This document shows positions 1 to 9,128 of a DNA stretch of 64,000 nt, piece after piece. The stretch covers positions 1 to 64,000 of the forward strand of contig CAIVDU010000096.1 of the NCBI GenBank assembly GCA_903904815.1, read 5' to 3'. The position numbers were made by a program, and so were the translations under genes. The DNA is from an uncultured Armatimonadota bacterium (GTDB taxonomy: Bacteria > Armatimonadota > Fimbriimonadia > Fimbriimonadales > Fimbriimonadaceae). The notes under the pieces were generated by a model. The model saw only the letters and a program-made list of their open reading frames with translations. It was not told the origin of the DNA and ran no database searches. Position 1 is the first letter of the stretch. Each line of letters starts with the position of its first letter.

Positions 1-5
1 CACTG

Positions 6-283
6 GCCATTCACGCTAGAATCACGGTGACAGTGGCTTACCTCCCGATAGCCTTTGCCTTTATCCAAGTTATTGACTAACCAATCGCCGCTAACCGCGA
101 ACCGCAAACTGCTAACCCAAAATTTTTGGTTAGCGGTTTGCGGTTAGTGGCCCGGAGGGGGTGCGCTGTAGCCATTGACGTGGGAATCAACGTGATCTCT
201 GCCTACCCCATGTTCGCATTTGCAGTCCTGGAAGGCGTTGACTAACTAATCGCCGCTAACCGCGAACCGCAAACCGCTAACCC
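6..283. repeat. Two imperfect 113-bp direct repeats ending in heptad arrays
   Basis: Unit 1 is 6-118 and unit 2 is 171-283, in the same orientation and 165 bp apart. Both open with a GCCATTSACG-like segment and close with TTGACTAACYAATCGCC followed by CTAACCGCGAACCGCAAA. On the minus strand the closing part reads as successive 7-mers TTAGCGG, TTTGCGG, TTCGCGG, TTAGCGG. A third array, in inverted orientation (TTAGCGG TTTGCGG TTAGTGG), lies at 129-150 and can pair with the end of unit 1 to form a long hairpin around 98-150. No gene is visible in 1-285. Confidence 0.75.
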
Positions 284-285
284 TC

Positions 286-975
286 CTAAGGCACTTTTGC
301 CACCGGAGCCGGAGCGGCTGGGTTTTCTCCGTAGTACAGGGGGAGATCGAGCCATTTGAGCTTCTCCCAGGGGAAATTCTTCGGGTCGTTCTTTCGACCT
401 CTCGGTAGCGCGATGAACTCGTGGCTGACGATCTGTTTAATCGGAAATCGTCGCATCATCTCATGGATGACGAATCCGACCATCTGAACCTGCGCGTCCG
501 GGTAAGGGTCCTTGCCATCGTTCAAGTTGACGATTTCGATTCCTACCGAGAAATCGTTGACGTTCTTTCTTCCGAACGCATCCATGCTCACCCCGGCTTG
601 CCATGCCCGTTCAAACGTGGAGACGTTCTGTATCACCGAGCCATCGCGACCGATCGTGAAGTGGGCGCTGACCTGGCTCTTGGTGTCGTAAAAGAGTCGA
701 GTCGTATTCTCCAGGGTCGGAACGACCGTCGAGTGGACGACCACCGTGTCCACAACCGCGTTTTTCGGGCGGGGGCCAAAGTTCGGAGACTGAATCCATA
801 AGAACTTTCCGTAGCCGGGCTCTTTCCACTGGGCCGGAAGGGGCGTGCGGGGATCGGGAACGAAAGGAACTTGGGGAGTGTAGAGCGGAGTACTTTGAAC
901 AAAGAAATGGACGCCGAGAGCTAAGGGAACAAAAAACACAAATGCGGGTTTACCCGATGAAGCTGCGACCTTCAC
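286..975 (-). CDS. N-acetylmuramoyl-L-alanine amidase (Amidase_2/AmpD type), exported
   Basis: Cleaves the amide bond between MurNAc and L-Ala of peptidoglycan or muropeptides. The 229-aa product has a hydrophobic N-terminal segment (about residues 10-28) that looks like a signal peptide or anchor, then an Amidase_2 domain (about 72-200). The expected zinc ligands are visible: His81 in VVVHST, His185 in VSHEFI and Asp197 in KNDPKNFPW. The start is GTG at 975; no ATG fits better. It diverges from the M61 peptidase gene with only 30 bp between the called starts. Function is clear at family level; whether it acts on intact wall or on turnover fragments is not. Confidence 0.85.
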   Translation of the reverse strand: MKVAASSGKPAFVFFVPLALGVHFFVQSTPLYTPQVPFVPDPRTPLPAQWKEPGYGKFLWIQSPNFGPRPKNAVVDTVVVHSTVVPTLENTTRLFYDTKSQVSAHFTIGRDGSVIQNVSTFERAWQAGVSMDAFGRKNVNDFSVGIEIVNLNDGKDPYPDAQVQMVGFVIHEMMRRFPIKQIVSHEFIALPRGRKNDPKNFPWEKLKWLDLPLYYGENPAAPAPVAKVP

Positions 976-1005
976 CCAAGATTCAAACGTCCGTATAGGA
1001 ACCCA

Positions 1006-2859
1006 ATGAGACGACTCTCTGGTACTGCTCTTCGCACCCTGGCTCGATATGGCTTAGTTAGAGGCAGATTGTCTCTTGTTTGTGGACTTATTCGTTTTCC
1101 GCTTGGCCCTCTCCCCTCCCTCTCCCGCGTACGCTTCGCTTCGGGCGAGGGCGCCCACACAAACCGTACCGGCTTCACTAAACGGTGCTTCACTCTGGCC
1201 TCCCTCACCCTGGCTTCATTGAGCCACGCAGTAGTGCATTACGGGATTGACTTTCAACCGACTAACAAGCAAGTACAAGTCACGATTCAACTCGATTCAC
1301 CCAACAAAGTCGAAACCTTCCGCATTCCGGCCTGGTCACCTGGTTACTACCAAATCGCCAAGTACCAGGACGGACTCTCCAACGTTGAAGCAAAAGCGAC
1401 CGACGGGCTCAACCTATCGGTGACCAGCGACGGCCCTCGGGCATGGAAAGTCCAAGACCCCGAGCTAAAGCCCTATACACTTACCTACTCGGTAGCCGGA
1501 AACGATCCCGGACTAGGATTTTTCGGAACAGCGGTTCACGATCAAGATGGGTTCGTAAACGGCGCATCTGCGTTCATGAACGTGGACGGACGCATCAAGG
1601 AGCCAGCTCACCTGAGAATCTTGACTCCCCCCGGCTGGGACGTCGCCACTCCTCTCGATCCCGGAGTCGATGGAGACCTTGTGGCAAACGGATATGACGA
1701 GTTAATCGATAGCCCGATCCAGGCTGGGCGCTTCGTCCGAAAGACATTTGTCGCTGGTGGCATTCCCTTTCAAGTGATTTACGTCTCGCCAGATGGGCAA
1801 ATCCGCGCCGATTTGGACGCCGAGACCGACCGATTTTCGAAGCTAGTGACGCCAGCCCTCGCGCTTTTTCACGGCGCGCCTTTTAAACGCTACACGTTCT
1901 ATATTCACCTCGCTCCCGGCAGCTTCTCGGGTGGTCTTGAGCATCGGGCGTGCACCGTCATCGATATTCAGAACAGCCGCCCGTTCCTCATCGACGATCT
2001 CGCCACACACGAGTATTTCCACGCCTGGAACATCAAGAACATCCGGCCAGCCGTCCTGGGCCCCTTCGACTACACGAAGGAGGTCCGCACGGACAATCTC
2101 TGGTTCGGGGAGGGCGTAACCGACTACTATGCGAAGCTGACCGCCTATCAAAGCGGGCTGGATGACGTCCAGTGGTTGTACGAACAGCTCACCCAAGAGT
2201 TGGCCATCCTTCAGCACAGTCGATCCCGTTCCAAGTACACCCTCGCACAAGCTTCCCGAGGAGCATGGGAAGGCGAGAGCGAAGGCTTGGGAGATCTCAG
2301 CTACTACGACAAGGGCCTTCTGGTCGGCCTGGTCCTCGACAGCGAGATACGGGATGCCACCCATGGAGAGAAGTCGCTGGACGATGTCATGCGGTTACTC
2401 TTTGATGAGCATCATCTTCCATTGCCCGGCTATGCGGAAGGGGAAATTCGGGAGAAGGTCAACTTGATTGCGGGAGTTGATATGTCAAGCGTGTACGACA
2501 CGATGGTCTACACGACGAAGGAGATGCCTTTCAAGGAGCTCGAGAAACTCGGGATTCGCGCAATCCTCAAGAGTCAGCCCTATCGCGACACCGGGTTCCA
2601 CATCGACGAGTCGGGCAAGATCATCTCGATGGTAACCGGTCTCAAAACTCAGGGCCTGCAAGTCGACGACATCGTCACGTTGGAAAAGATTGACGGTGAC
2701 CAGGCCAAGTTCAAAGTCGATCGCGGGCAACAGACATTTCATGCGGTGGTGACCGTCCACACGAGTCTCGGAGACGAGTATCGTATCGAACCAGACCCCC
2801 TTGCATCGCCGGAGAGAAGAAAGCTTCGAACCGCTTGGCTCCATAAGCTCGCCAGCTAA
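1006..2859 (+). CDS. M61 family metallopeptidase (glycyl aminopeptidase-like), start uncertain
   Basis: Zinc peptidase of the M61 family, probably exported. The HExxH motif is HEYFH at residues 335-339 and the downstream Glu ligand lies in WFGEG (Glu369), the usual M61 arrangement. A PDZ-like C-terminal part follows. Recognisable family sequence begins only near residue 76 (VVHYGIDF), just after a hydrophobic stretch LASLTLASLSHA that resembles the end of a signal peptide. The first 60 or so codons (1006-1185) instead translate a CT-rich, GC-rich repeat-like sequence, so the annotated N-terminus is probably not native. In-frame TTG 1219 and GTG 1234 are alternatives, but both would lose the signal. 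Its end overlaps the convergent membrane-protein gene by 4 bp. Confidence 0.85.
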   Translation: MRRLSGTALRTLARYGLVRGRLSLVCGLIRFPLGPLPSLSRVRFASGEGAHTNRTGFTKRCFTLASLTLASLSHAVVHYGIDFQPTNKQVQVTIQLDSPNKVETFRIPAWSPGYYQIAKYQDGLSNVEAKATDGLNLSVTSDGPRAWKVQDPELKPYTLTYSVAGNDPGLGFFGTAVHDQDGFVNGASAFMNVDGRIKEPAHLRILTPPGWDVATPLDPGVDGDLVANGYDELIDSPIQAGRFVRKTFVAGGIPFQVIYVSPDGQIRADLDAETDRFSKLVTPALALFHGAPFKRYTFYIHLAPGSFSGGLEHRACTVIDIQNSRPFLIDDLATHEYFHAWNIKNIRPAVLGPFDYTKEVRTDNLWFGEGVTDYYAKLTAYQSGLDDVQWLYEQLTQELAILQHSRSRSKYTLAQASRGAWEGESEGLGDLSYYDKGLLVGLVLDSEIRDATHGEKSLDDVMRLLFDEHHLPLPGYAEGEIREKVNLIAGVDMSSVYDTMVYTTKEMPFKELEKLGIRAILKSQPYRDTGFHIDESGKIISMVTGLKTQGLQVDDIVTLEKIDGDQAKFKVDRGQQTFHAVVTVHTSLGDEYRIEPDPLASPERRKLRTAWLHKLAS

Positions 2860-4580
2860 AGATACAGCAGCGCTTCGTAAACCAGAACACAGACAAAAGC
2901 AATGGCGCAAACGAGAGCAGGCATCAAATAGGTCGTATGAAAAATGCCGATCAGAGAGAGTGCCCAGGCGGACGTCAGGAGCGTAAATCTTCTGGGATCT
3001 TCGGCAAAGAGCCTTCGATATTGATGGATCAGGAAGCGGTCGCTCACGAGACTGAAGAAGAAGACCATCGCAAGGGTGCCGACAAATAGGGGCGAGATCA
3101 GGAATGAGAACAGGACGCTGCCGTCCATCCTTGTGAAATCTCGGGCGGTGCTCACCAGCCCTCCGGGCTTCCAAACCACCCCGTTGAGAAGTTCCGGCGT
3201 GGCCAAAACTCCGGCTAGGCACATGCCGATACCGAGCGCGCCTTTCCATGTGCCCTCTCCGATGATCAAGGCGACGAAAGGCAGAACTGCGCCGGGGACC
3301 ACCTCAAATGACCACCACCGGTGGCAGCCGTAGCTAAGCACGACGGTTGCCAAAGTACAAGCCCGGATGATCCAACGCAATGCGGATCCGCCGTTCCGGG
3401 CAAAGCCACAAGCCGCTGACATGGACACAAACCACCCGGCCATTGCCATGACGGGAAAGCCCTGGGGCTCCCCAAACACCGATCCAATGGGAGACCAAGT
3501 AGGTTCGCCGACTGAGAACGCCAGCCAGGAGAGGGCCGCCGGCCCGAAAAGTGGATTGACAGTGGGCAACCAGCGCGCGAGAACCTTCTTTGATAGAATT
3601 GCCGCGCCGAACAAGCAAGCCAATAGAGCGAACCAATCTGCGGGCAGAGTAGCAATGCCGAACCGATGCGCCAAATTTCCGGCCAGGAGCGTTGCGGCAG
3701 GGACCAGCATGGCAAGCAGCAACAGGGAGGCGACGATACGATTTCGTTGCTCTCTCAGCACGAACACGAGCCCGATGGACACCAGGACCGCAACAGCAAT
3801 GGAATAGGCAGTCCGCCAGGGTCGACTGTGGAATCTCCCCATCGTCAGCCATTGATGACTTCCTCCCCACGTCACGGTATCGTCTTCAACCCAACGAAAA
3901 ATCTCGGGCGCCAAAAGCATGCAGAGAGCCGACCTGGCGGGGATAAGGCCGGGGACCCGAAGGTCTGGAGATTCAGGAATGCCCTGAAAGCTTCTCCGTC
4001 CTAAGAGCCAAAACCGTGTCCAGGGCCGTACCCTCGCGGGTGGATACTCGATCACCAGCGTTCGGCCTGCGGAGCGGGCTACCTGGGCAACGTCGTCCCA
4101 GGAGGACGCCTCATGAATGATCAAGCCCATATTCGGCCAGCGATCAGACGGTCCAAGGGCCTTTACTGGCTTTTCGGAGTCGGAAAATCCCAGCATCAGA
4201 CTGGTCTCATGAACCGAACCTTGCGGACCTGCCAACACGTAGGTCTCCGTTCCGTTCAGGAACTCAATTCGGGCGAGCGTTAAGCCACGACTTCTCAGGC
4301 TCCGAGCATTGTCAGCCCAATACCCCCCGCCTTGAGCGGCGTGAAACAAAGCATCCTGGGGCTCTCCCTTCCAGTCAATGCCGGTCACCAACGACCAGAG
4401 CCCACTGTGTCCCTCGGGCCTGGCTTCCAAGGGCCAAAGAATCCAGCAGGGAGACACATAGTCGTCCCACGGCACTTGGGGACCGGCGAGACCCGGCTGG
4501 ATCAGAATGAGCGCGTCACACTTACCGTAAGCAGCGCAAGTGAGACTCAGCCACGCAATGAGCGCAGCCACCCCCCTCAT
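2856..4580 (-). CDS. Polytopic membrane protein of unknown function
   Basis: 574 aa with an N-terminal signal-like segment (LIAWLSLTCAAYG), an approximately 220-residue extracytoplasmic part, and then a run of roughly ten hydrophobic segments from residue 255 to the end. I do not recognise the family. The soluble part has scattered Trp and Pro and no catalytic motif I can name. It is the last gene of a minus-strand set with two GT9 glycosyltransferases, and its start overlaps the end of the nearer one by 4 bp (ATGA type), so it is likely translationally coupled and involved in envelope glycan assembly. That role is inference from position only. Confidence 0.7.
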   Translation of the reverse strand: MRGVAALIAWLSLTCAAYGKCDALILIQPGLAGPQVPWDDYVSPCWILWPLEARPEGHSGLWSLVTGIDWKGEPQDALFHAAQGGGYWADNARSLRSRGLTLARIEFLNGTETYVLAGPQGSVHETSLMLGFSDSEKPVKALGPSDRWPNMGLIIHEASSWDDVAQVARSAGRTLVIEYPPARVRPWTRFWLLGRRSFQGIPESPDLRVPGLIPARSALCMLLAPEIFRWVEDDTVTWGGSHQWLTMGRFHSRPWRTAYSIAVAVLVSIGLVFVLREQRNRIVASLLLLAMLVPAATLLAGNLAHRFGIATLPADWFALLACLFGAAILSKKVLARWLPTVNPLFGPAALSWLAFSVGEPTWSPIGSVFGEPQGFPVMAMAGWFVSMSAACGFARNGGSALRWIIRACTLATVVLSYGCHRWWSFEVVPGAVLPFVALIIGEGTWKGALGIGMCLAGVLATPELLNGVVWKPGGLVSTARDFTRMDGSVLFSFLISPLFVGTLAMVFFFSLVSDRFLIHQYRRLFAEDPRRFTLLTSAWALSLIGIFHTTYLMPALVCAIAFVCVLVYEALLYL

Positions 4581-5512
4581 TTGCTCTCCAGAACCTCTTG
4601 CAACGCATTCATCACGTCACATGCTAGGACTTTAGACATGTCACCGTCTGGCGCCGCCAGAACTCGATGAGGTGAATAGGCATGTCCCCACTTGGTATGA
4701 GACGTCGGACCAAATACGGTCACGGTCGGGCATCCAACTCCCGCCGCCAGATGCATGAGACCGGTGTCGCTTCCCACCATCGCCTTCATGCAGGAAAGCA
4801 CACCCAATGACTCCCTCAGAGAACTCTTCCCCACCAGGGACACGGTTCCAAGGCCAACCGCAGAAATCACTTGACCGACAGCTTCAGCCTCCTCTGGACC
4901 CCCTAACAGGGCCACAGTCTCGCCATTCGCAATCAGGCGTCGAGTGAGATCGATGCTGATGTCAACGGGGAGTTGTTTACCGGGCCACCGCGCCCCTGGC
5001 TGAATTCCCACGGCTGCTCCCTGAGCAAGCTCGGCGCCCCGTGTACGCTCTTCGGCGGTGACGTTGAGCGTCGGCATTCGCTCCGGCAATTTTGCTCCTG
5101 CCTCGACCGAAAGCTCCAACAAGCTAAGGACTTCAAATCGCGACGGATCGTATCCGACCGCTCGAGTAAGAAGTGCGCCTCTTCCCTCGGTGTTGTGACC
5201 GATTCTTGTTTTGATACCCGCCAATCGAGCGGTGAACGCTGACCGAAAACTTCGGTTTACGAGGATGGCCACGTCGTAAGAACGCGACCTTAGCGCCCGG
5301 GCCTGCTCTACGATCTCCCATGGCTTCTTCGGCTTTGCCGCAGTCAGAAACTTCCGTGGGGTTCCAGGTATCCAAAGAACTTCGGGTACGAGGCCACCCG
5401 CATGGATCTCCACACGCGCAAAAGTCTGTTCTACCGCCGTGAGCATCGGCTCGGTCATCACCGCATCCCCGATGTAATGCTTCATCGAGACGAGCAGTCG
5501 CTCAGAACGCAT
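4577..5512 (-). CDS. GT9 family glycosyltransferase (heptosyltransferase-like)
   Basis: Glycosyltransferase with the two-Rossmann fold of ADP-heptose:LPS heptosyltransferases. The N-terminal LLVSMKHYIGDAVMTEP and the C-terminal VGSDTGLMHLAAGVGCPTV with TVFGPTSHTKWG match the acceptor-side and nucleotide-sugar-side motifs of the family. The start is set at ATG 5512, where homology begins; a longer frame runs to 5560 but adds a non-homologous Arg-rich leader inside the upstream gene. It overlaps the preceding GT9 gene by 11 bp. Substrate sugar and acceptor cannot be read from the sequence; GT9 enzymes also occur outside classical LPS cores. Confidence 0.85.
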   Translation of the reverse strand: MRSERLLVSMKHYIGDAVMTEPMLTAVEQTFARVEIHAGGLVPEVLWIPGTPRKFLTAAKPKKPWEIVEQARALRSRSYDVAILVNRSFRSAFTARLAGIKTRIGHNTEGRGALLTRAVGYDPSRFEVLSLLELSVEAGAKLPERMPTLNVTAEERTRGAELAQGAAVGIQPGARWPGKQLPVDISIDLTRRLIANGETVALLGGPEEAEAVGQVISAVGLGTVSLVGKSSLRESLGVLSCMKAMVGSDTGLMHLAAGVGCPTVTVFGPTSHTKWGHAYSPHRVLAAPDGDMSKVLACDVMNALQEVLESK

Positions 5513-6515
5513 TCCCGGCCGCCTCAAGTACTTGGAGCGTCGTGATCTCGGACACCCCACCTCCCTCGGGAGGCGTGAGCACCTGCACGGTTCGAACCGG
5601 TGGCGCCCATAGACGATGGATCCCGCTTCGAAAGAGCCCTACGGCCGGAGTTCCGGTCGCTGCCGCCAAGTGCATGATCCCGTTGTCGAGTGTCAGGACG
5701 GCCTTTGCTGCGCTGAGTGCGCCGACGACTTCCGGAAGGGTAAGACGGCCCCGAAGGTCTTCGACGAGTCCCTTTTCGACCAGGATCTGCTCAATCGAAT
5801 CACCCTGCCAGTATTCCCTTTGGGTCGAGGGCCGCGCGCCTAATACGCCAGCGCGAAAACCCTGCTGGGAAAGGGTGTCGAGAACTTCAATCCAACTGTC
5901 TACCGGCCAAAGCTTCTCGGAAAGGCTGGCGCTCGTTCCAATCAGCAAAGGGGGAATCTCAAGACTTGGCGCCGCCGACGGCACGCTGTAAGCGGGTACC
6001 GGGCCATCGATATAAGCCAACCGGCAGAAGATTTCCCCAATAAAGCTGGAGCATAGGAACGGGTACCGAGTCGTCAAATCTGCTGACGTCCACTCAGGGT
6101 CTTTCGCCAAACGACCGATCGGGTCCAAGGCAAACGGCAACTCGGTTCGACCATTGGCTCCGAGACAAGGACCTACCACGTAGGAGCGCTCGTCGCACAG
6201 GATTGCCGCGAAAGAACTCGCCCAGGGCGAAGCCTCCAGGTTGATCACCAGGTCGTAGGCGCCTCGCTCGAGCGCGGTTAACGTCGACTCTCGGGGAGAA
6301 CCTCCAAAGATTCGAAAACCCGCATCGATGTTGGGATCGACCGACCAAAGCTCTTCAGTCCGGTGACCAGAATAGAAGTCCAGTCGTTTCGGATTGTATT
6401 TGCGGCGGATCGCCTGAAGAAGGGGGGTCGCGACTACGTAGTTTCCAAGAGCATCGTTCGCGATGACGGCAATTCGGACATCGCCGGACAGCCTCTGCCC
6501 TTGGAATCGTTTCAC
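5502..6515 (-). CDS. GT9 family glycosyltransferase, first of the pair
   Basis: 337-aa GT9 enzyme, paralogous to the next gene in the operon. It shows the N-terminal family pattern VIANDALGNYVVATPLLQAI and the C-terminal LTLDNGIMHLAAATGTPAVG with GLFRSGIHRLWAPP. The start is GTG 6515. It heads a three-gene minus-strand operon with a second GT9 and a membrane protein, and diverges from the sugar kinase gene with about 100 bp between. Together the two GT9 enzymes probably add successive sugars to one envelope glycan; this is inference. Confidence 0.85.
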   Translation of the reverse strand: MKRFQGQRLSGDVRIAVIANDALGNYVVATPLLQAIRRKYNPKRLDFYSGHRTEELWSVDPNIDAGFRIFGGSPRESTLTALERGAYDLVINLEASPWASSFAAILCDERSYVVGPCLGANGRTELPFALDPIGRLAKDPEWTSADLTTRYPFLCSSFIGEIFCRLAYIDGPVPAYSVPSAAPSLEIPPLLIGTSASLSEKLWPVDSWIEVLDTLSQQGFRAGVLGARPSTQREYWQGDSIEQILVEKGLVEDLRGRLTLPEVVGALSAAKAVLTLDNGIMHLAAATGTPAVGLFRSGIHRLWAPPVRTVQVLTPPEGGGVSEITTLQVLEAAGNAF

Positions 6516-6618
6516 CCGAGGGTTTTACCATCTTGAGAGTAATCAAGGATCGAAATATCCAAGAGACTTGTCTGAGCGGGGGTACCATATCGCGGGGCGA
6601 CCGGTGCTCCTGAACGGA

Positions 6619-7515
6619 ATGAAGGTCTTTGTTGGCTTGGATTGCGGTGGCTCATCGAGCCGTGTCCTCGCGGTGGATGAGTCATCCACCATCCTTTTCC
6701 AGGGGCAATCGGGTGCGGCAAATCTGGTCTCTACCCCTCCTGCCCGTCTCGTCCGGAACCTCACTTCGGCAGTTGTTGGCTGCCCGCTTCCGACCCACAT
6801 CTGCGGCTGCTTCGCCGGCCTGATCAGCGAAGAGGTCAGGAAAACGGCGGTTGATCACCTTCGAACCCTTTTCCCAGAAGCTTCGCACCGAGCCGAACCC
6901 GACTACACCGCCGCCCTCTACGCATGCCCTGAGGCGACCGACATCTGCGTGATCTCGGGCACGGGTTCGCTGGTGTGCTCCCGCACGGATCGTCACGTCT
7001 ACAAGAGTGGAGGTCGGGGTTACGTGCTCGGTGACGAGGGCAGCGCGTTTCAATTTGGGCGAGATGCGCTTATCCGATTTCTCGATCATCGGAACTCAGC
7101 CTCGGCAGCGCTGGTCAAGACAGTCGGTGAAGTTTTTCCGTCCCTGGATGAGGGCGCGATCGTAGCGGCTGTCTATCGTTCCTCCACGCCGGCGACGATT
7201 CTTGCGAAGTTGGCGAAGCCCCTCGGACAAGACGCGGCAAATGGTGAAAAGTACGCAATCGACAGTCTTGAACGAAACCTCGGCGCTCTGGTTGGCGTGG
7301 TGGAAAGGCACGCCGATGAATATCGTTCAGGAAACTCACCGCTCCGCATTTGCCTCGCGGGGGGACTTTGGAAGGGACCGTCGATCTATCGGGAGATGTT
7401 CGAATCGATGATTGCCAAGCGACTCGGAAACAGACCCGTGGAAGTGGTTCGGATTTTGAGGCCCCCGGTGCAGGGCGCAGTTGAGCTAGCGAAGGAGATG
7501 AGCATTGGGAACTGA
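6619..7515 (+). CDS. BadF/BadG/BcrA/BcrD-type ATPase, N-acetylhexosamine kinase
   Basis: ASKHA-fold sugar kinase of about 298 aa, of the family that includes eukaryotic GlcNAc kinase and clostridial MurK. The phosphate-1 loop is FVGLDCGGSSSRVLAVD at the N-terminus; ISGTGSLVCS and YVLGDEGSAFQFGRDAL are the phosphate-2 and sugar-binding parts. ATG 6619 places the phosphate loop at residue 4; a longer frame to 6463 is not homologous. Its last 11 bp overlap murQ, so the two are coupled. The context points to phosphorylation of MurNAc and/or GlcNAc released by cell-wall turnover, giving MurNAc-6-P for MurQ. Confidence 0.85.
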   Translation: MKVFVGLDCGGSSSRVLAVDESSTILFQGQSGAANLVSTPPARLVRNLTSAVVGCPLPTHICGCFAGLISEEVRKTAVDHLRTLFPEASHRAEPDYTAALYACPEATDICVISGTGSLVCSRTDRHVYKSGGRGYVLGDEGSAFQFGRDALIRFLDHRNSASAALVKTVGEVFPSLDEGAIVAAVYRSSTPATILAKLAKPLGQDAANGEKYAIDSLERNLGALVGVVERHADEYRSGNSPLRICLAGGLWKGPSIYREMFESMIAKRLGNRPVEVVRILRPPVQGAVELAKEMSIGN

Positions 7516-8332
7516 GTCTCGAAATCCAAGGTCCTACGGCCTAGATAAGATGTCTGGGCGAGAGATCATCCGCCTTATGGACGAAGAGGAGCAGTTTGTT
7601 CTGCGAGCCCTTAAGGCCGCGGAAGAGCCCATTTCTCTTGTCGCCGAGCAGGTTGCGCTCGCCTTCCAACGGGGAGGACGGGTCATCTATGTCGGAGCGG
7701 GAACCAGCGGACGGGTGGCCACGATGGACGCGGCCGAGATGCCGCCGACGTTTGGGGTCGATCCGGATCGGTTTGTGGCTCTGATTGCCGGTGGCGCAAA
7801 CGCGGGCGCCGCTGCAATCGAAGATGCCGAGGATGACAGCCACGCGGGCATCGTGGCTCTCAACGAGTTGGGTGTGAATCCCAACGACGTCGTCATCGGG
7901 ATTGCGGCGAGTGGATCGACCCCGTTTGTCGTTGCCGCCGTGCGGCACGCGCGGCAGAAAGGCGTTTGGACGGCTGGGATTGCCAACAACCGCCAGGCTC
8001 CTCTGCTTGAGGCAGCCGATTTGGGGGTTCTGCTCGACACTGGCCCCGAGATTCTCACCGGATCGACCCGTCTTAAAGCGGGAACTGCGCAAAAGCTCGC
8101 CCTCAATCGCATCAGCACCACCGCCATGGTCCTGAGCGGGAAGGTCGTCGAAAATCTAATGATCGACGTCAAAGCCAAAAACCAGAAACTCAAGGATCGG
8201 TGCGCAAGAATCGTTTGTGACCTCAGCACAGTGACCCGTGACGAGGCTTATCAACTGCTTGAGCAGAAAGACTGGAACATTCGGAGAGTGCTGGAGGCCC
8301 TACGGTCGCCCGCGCTCCGCGGACGACGGTAG
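7505..8332 (+). CDS. murQ: N-acetylmuramic acid 6-phosphate etherase
   Basis: Converts MurNAc-6-phosphate to GlcNAc-6-phosphate and D-lactate in peptidoglycan recycling. The N-terminus TESRNPRSYGLDKMSGREI matches the family signature for residues before the SIS domain; VIYVGAGTSGRVATMDAAEM is the sugar-phosphate-binding SIS loop, and EDDSHAG holds the region of the catalytic glutamates. At 275 aa it is slightly shorter than the usual 300, missing part of the C-terminal helical tail. The start is TTG 7505 inside the kinase gene; no ATG or GTG keeps the conserved N-terminus. The kinase-etherase pair provides a self-contained MurNAc salvage step without a PTS transporter. Confidence 0.92.
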   Translation: MGTESRNPRSYGLDKMSGREIIRLMDEEEQFVLRALKAAEEPISLVAEQVALAFQRGGRVIYVGAGTSGRVATMDAAEMPPTFGVDPDRFVALIAGGANAGAAAIEDAEDDSHAGIVALNELGVNPNDVVIGIAASGSTPFVVAAVRHARQKGVWTAGIANNRQAPLLEAADLGVLLDTGPEILTGSTRLKAGTAQKLALNRISTTAMVLSGKVVENLMIDVKAKNQKLKDRCARIVCDLSTVTRDEAYQLLEQKDWNIRRVLEALRSPALRGRR

Positions 8333-8354
8333 GCAAACATTGACGCTCCCTGCG

Positions 8355-9128
8355 TTACGAAAACGCGGGGGTCGGAGTAGACGGAAAAGCCTCCGGGAAG
8401 AAGTAGTAGTAGTGAATGGTCATTGCGATCAACGCGACCGGCAACGAGGCGAGCACGCCGACGCCGCAGGCAATCAGCCCGGCACTGTGAACCAATGAAA
8501 GCAAGATAAGGAGGCCAAACATAGTTAGTCCCACCACGATGCCCCCGGCCGCCCGATAACTCGCGCCGAGCGCCTCGAAGACGCCCATTTTTTGATCGAT
8601 GATCAAAAACGGCGTCAGACTGAACGCCCCCATGACCCAGAGGCCGGGGATGCAGCAGAAGATGGTGCCGACCAGCATCATGATGGCAAAACAGATATAG
8701 GCCCCTATGAGTCGGGGCACGTCTCGAAATCCGCTGAATACATCTGACACCTGGATCGGTAGCCCACGAATTTGGCGAATGGCCATTTTGATCATGCCAG
8801 CGCCTAACATCGTATAGACGCAGGCCGGCACAAGACTAAACAGAAATGACTCTAAAAAACCCACAGGGTTGGGTAACCGGCCTGGTTGGGGGGCGATAGA
8901 GAAGTCTCCGTACTGCAAATAAGACGAGACAAACAAAGTCGGAATATAGAGAACAATATAAATCCCGACAGCAACCAACGTAGCCGCAACCCATGTGGTC
9001 CACTCGCGACTGAACAGCGTGTAGGCCTCTCCAATTGCCTCTATGTGAGCACCCGGTGGCAAGGCCCTCACGCCGGAGGTGAGTCCTTGAGGTCTGGGGT
9101 ACTGTGCAAATCCTGGCGGTGTTTCCAT
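8355..9128 (-). CDS. Polytopic membrane protein, unknown function
   Basis: 257 aa with about five to six hydrophobic segments from residue 45 on, including a Gly-Ala-rich repeat and a FFPEAF-containing tail. It resembles in layout the membrane domains found with glycerophosphodiester phosphodiesterases and DUF975-type proteins, but I cannot assign it. The ATG at 9128 directly follows the U-tract of the infB terminator, leaving no room for a normal ribosome-binding site. Translation may be leaderless-like, depend on read-through, or begin at an internal GTG (residue 20). Confidence 0.6.
   Translation of the reverse strand: METPPGFAQYPRPQGLTSGVRALPPGAHIEAIGEAYTLFSREWTTWVAATLVAVGIYIVLYIPTLFVSSYLQYGDFSIAPQPGRLPNPVGFLESFLFSLVPACVYTMLGAGMIKMAIRQIRGLPIQVSDVFSGFRDVPRLIGAYICFAIMMLVGTIFCCIPGLWVMGAFSLTPFLIIDQKMGVFEALGASYRAAGGIVVGLTMFGLLILLSLVHSAGLIACGVGVLASLPVALIAMTIHYYYFFPEAFPSTPTPAFS

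Noticed and set aside
1-285. CRISPR-like array
   Set aside because: The repeats are two diverged 113-bp units with 7-bp substructure, not regularly spaced identical repeats with unique spacers; no cas genes in the window.
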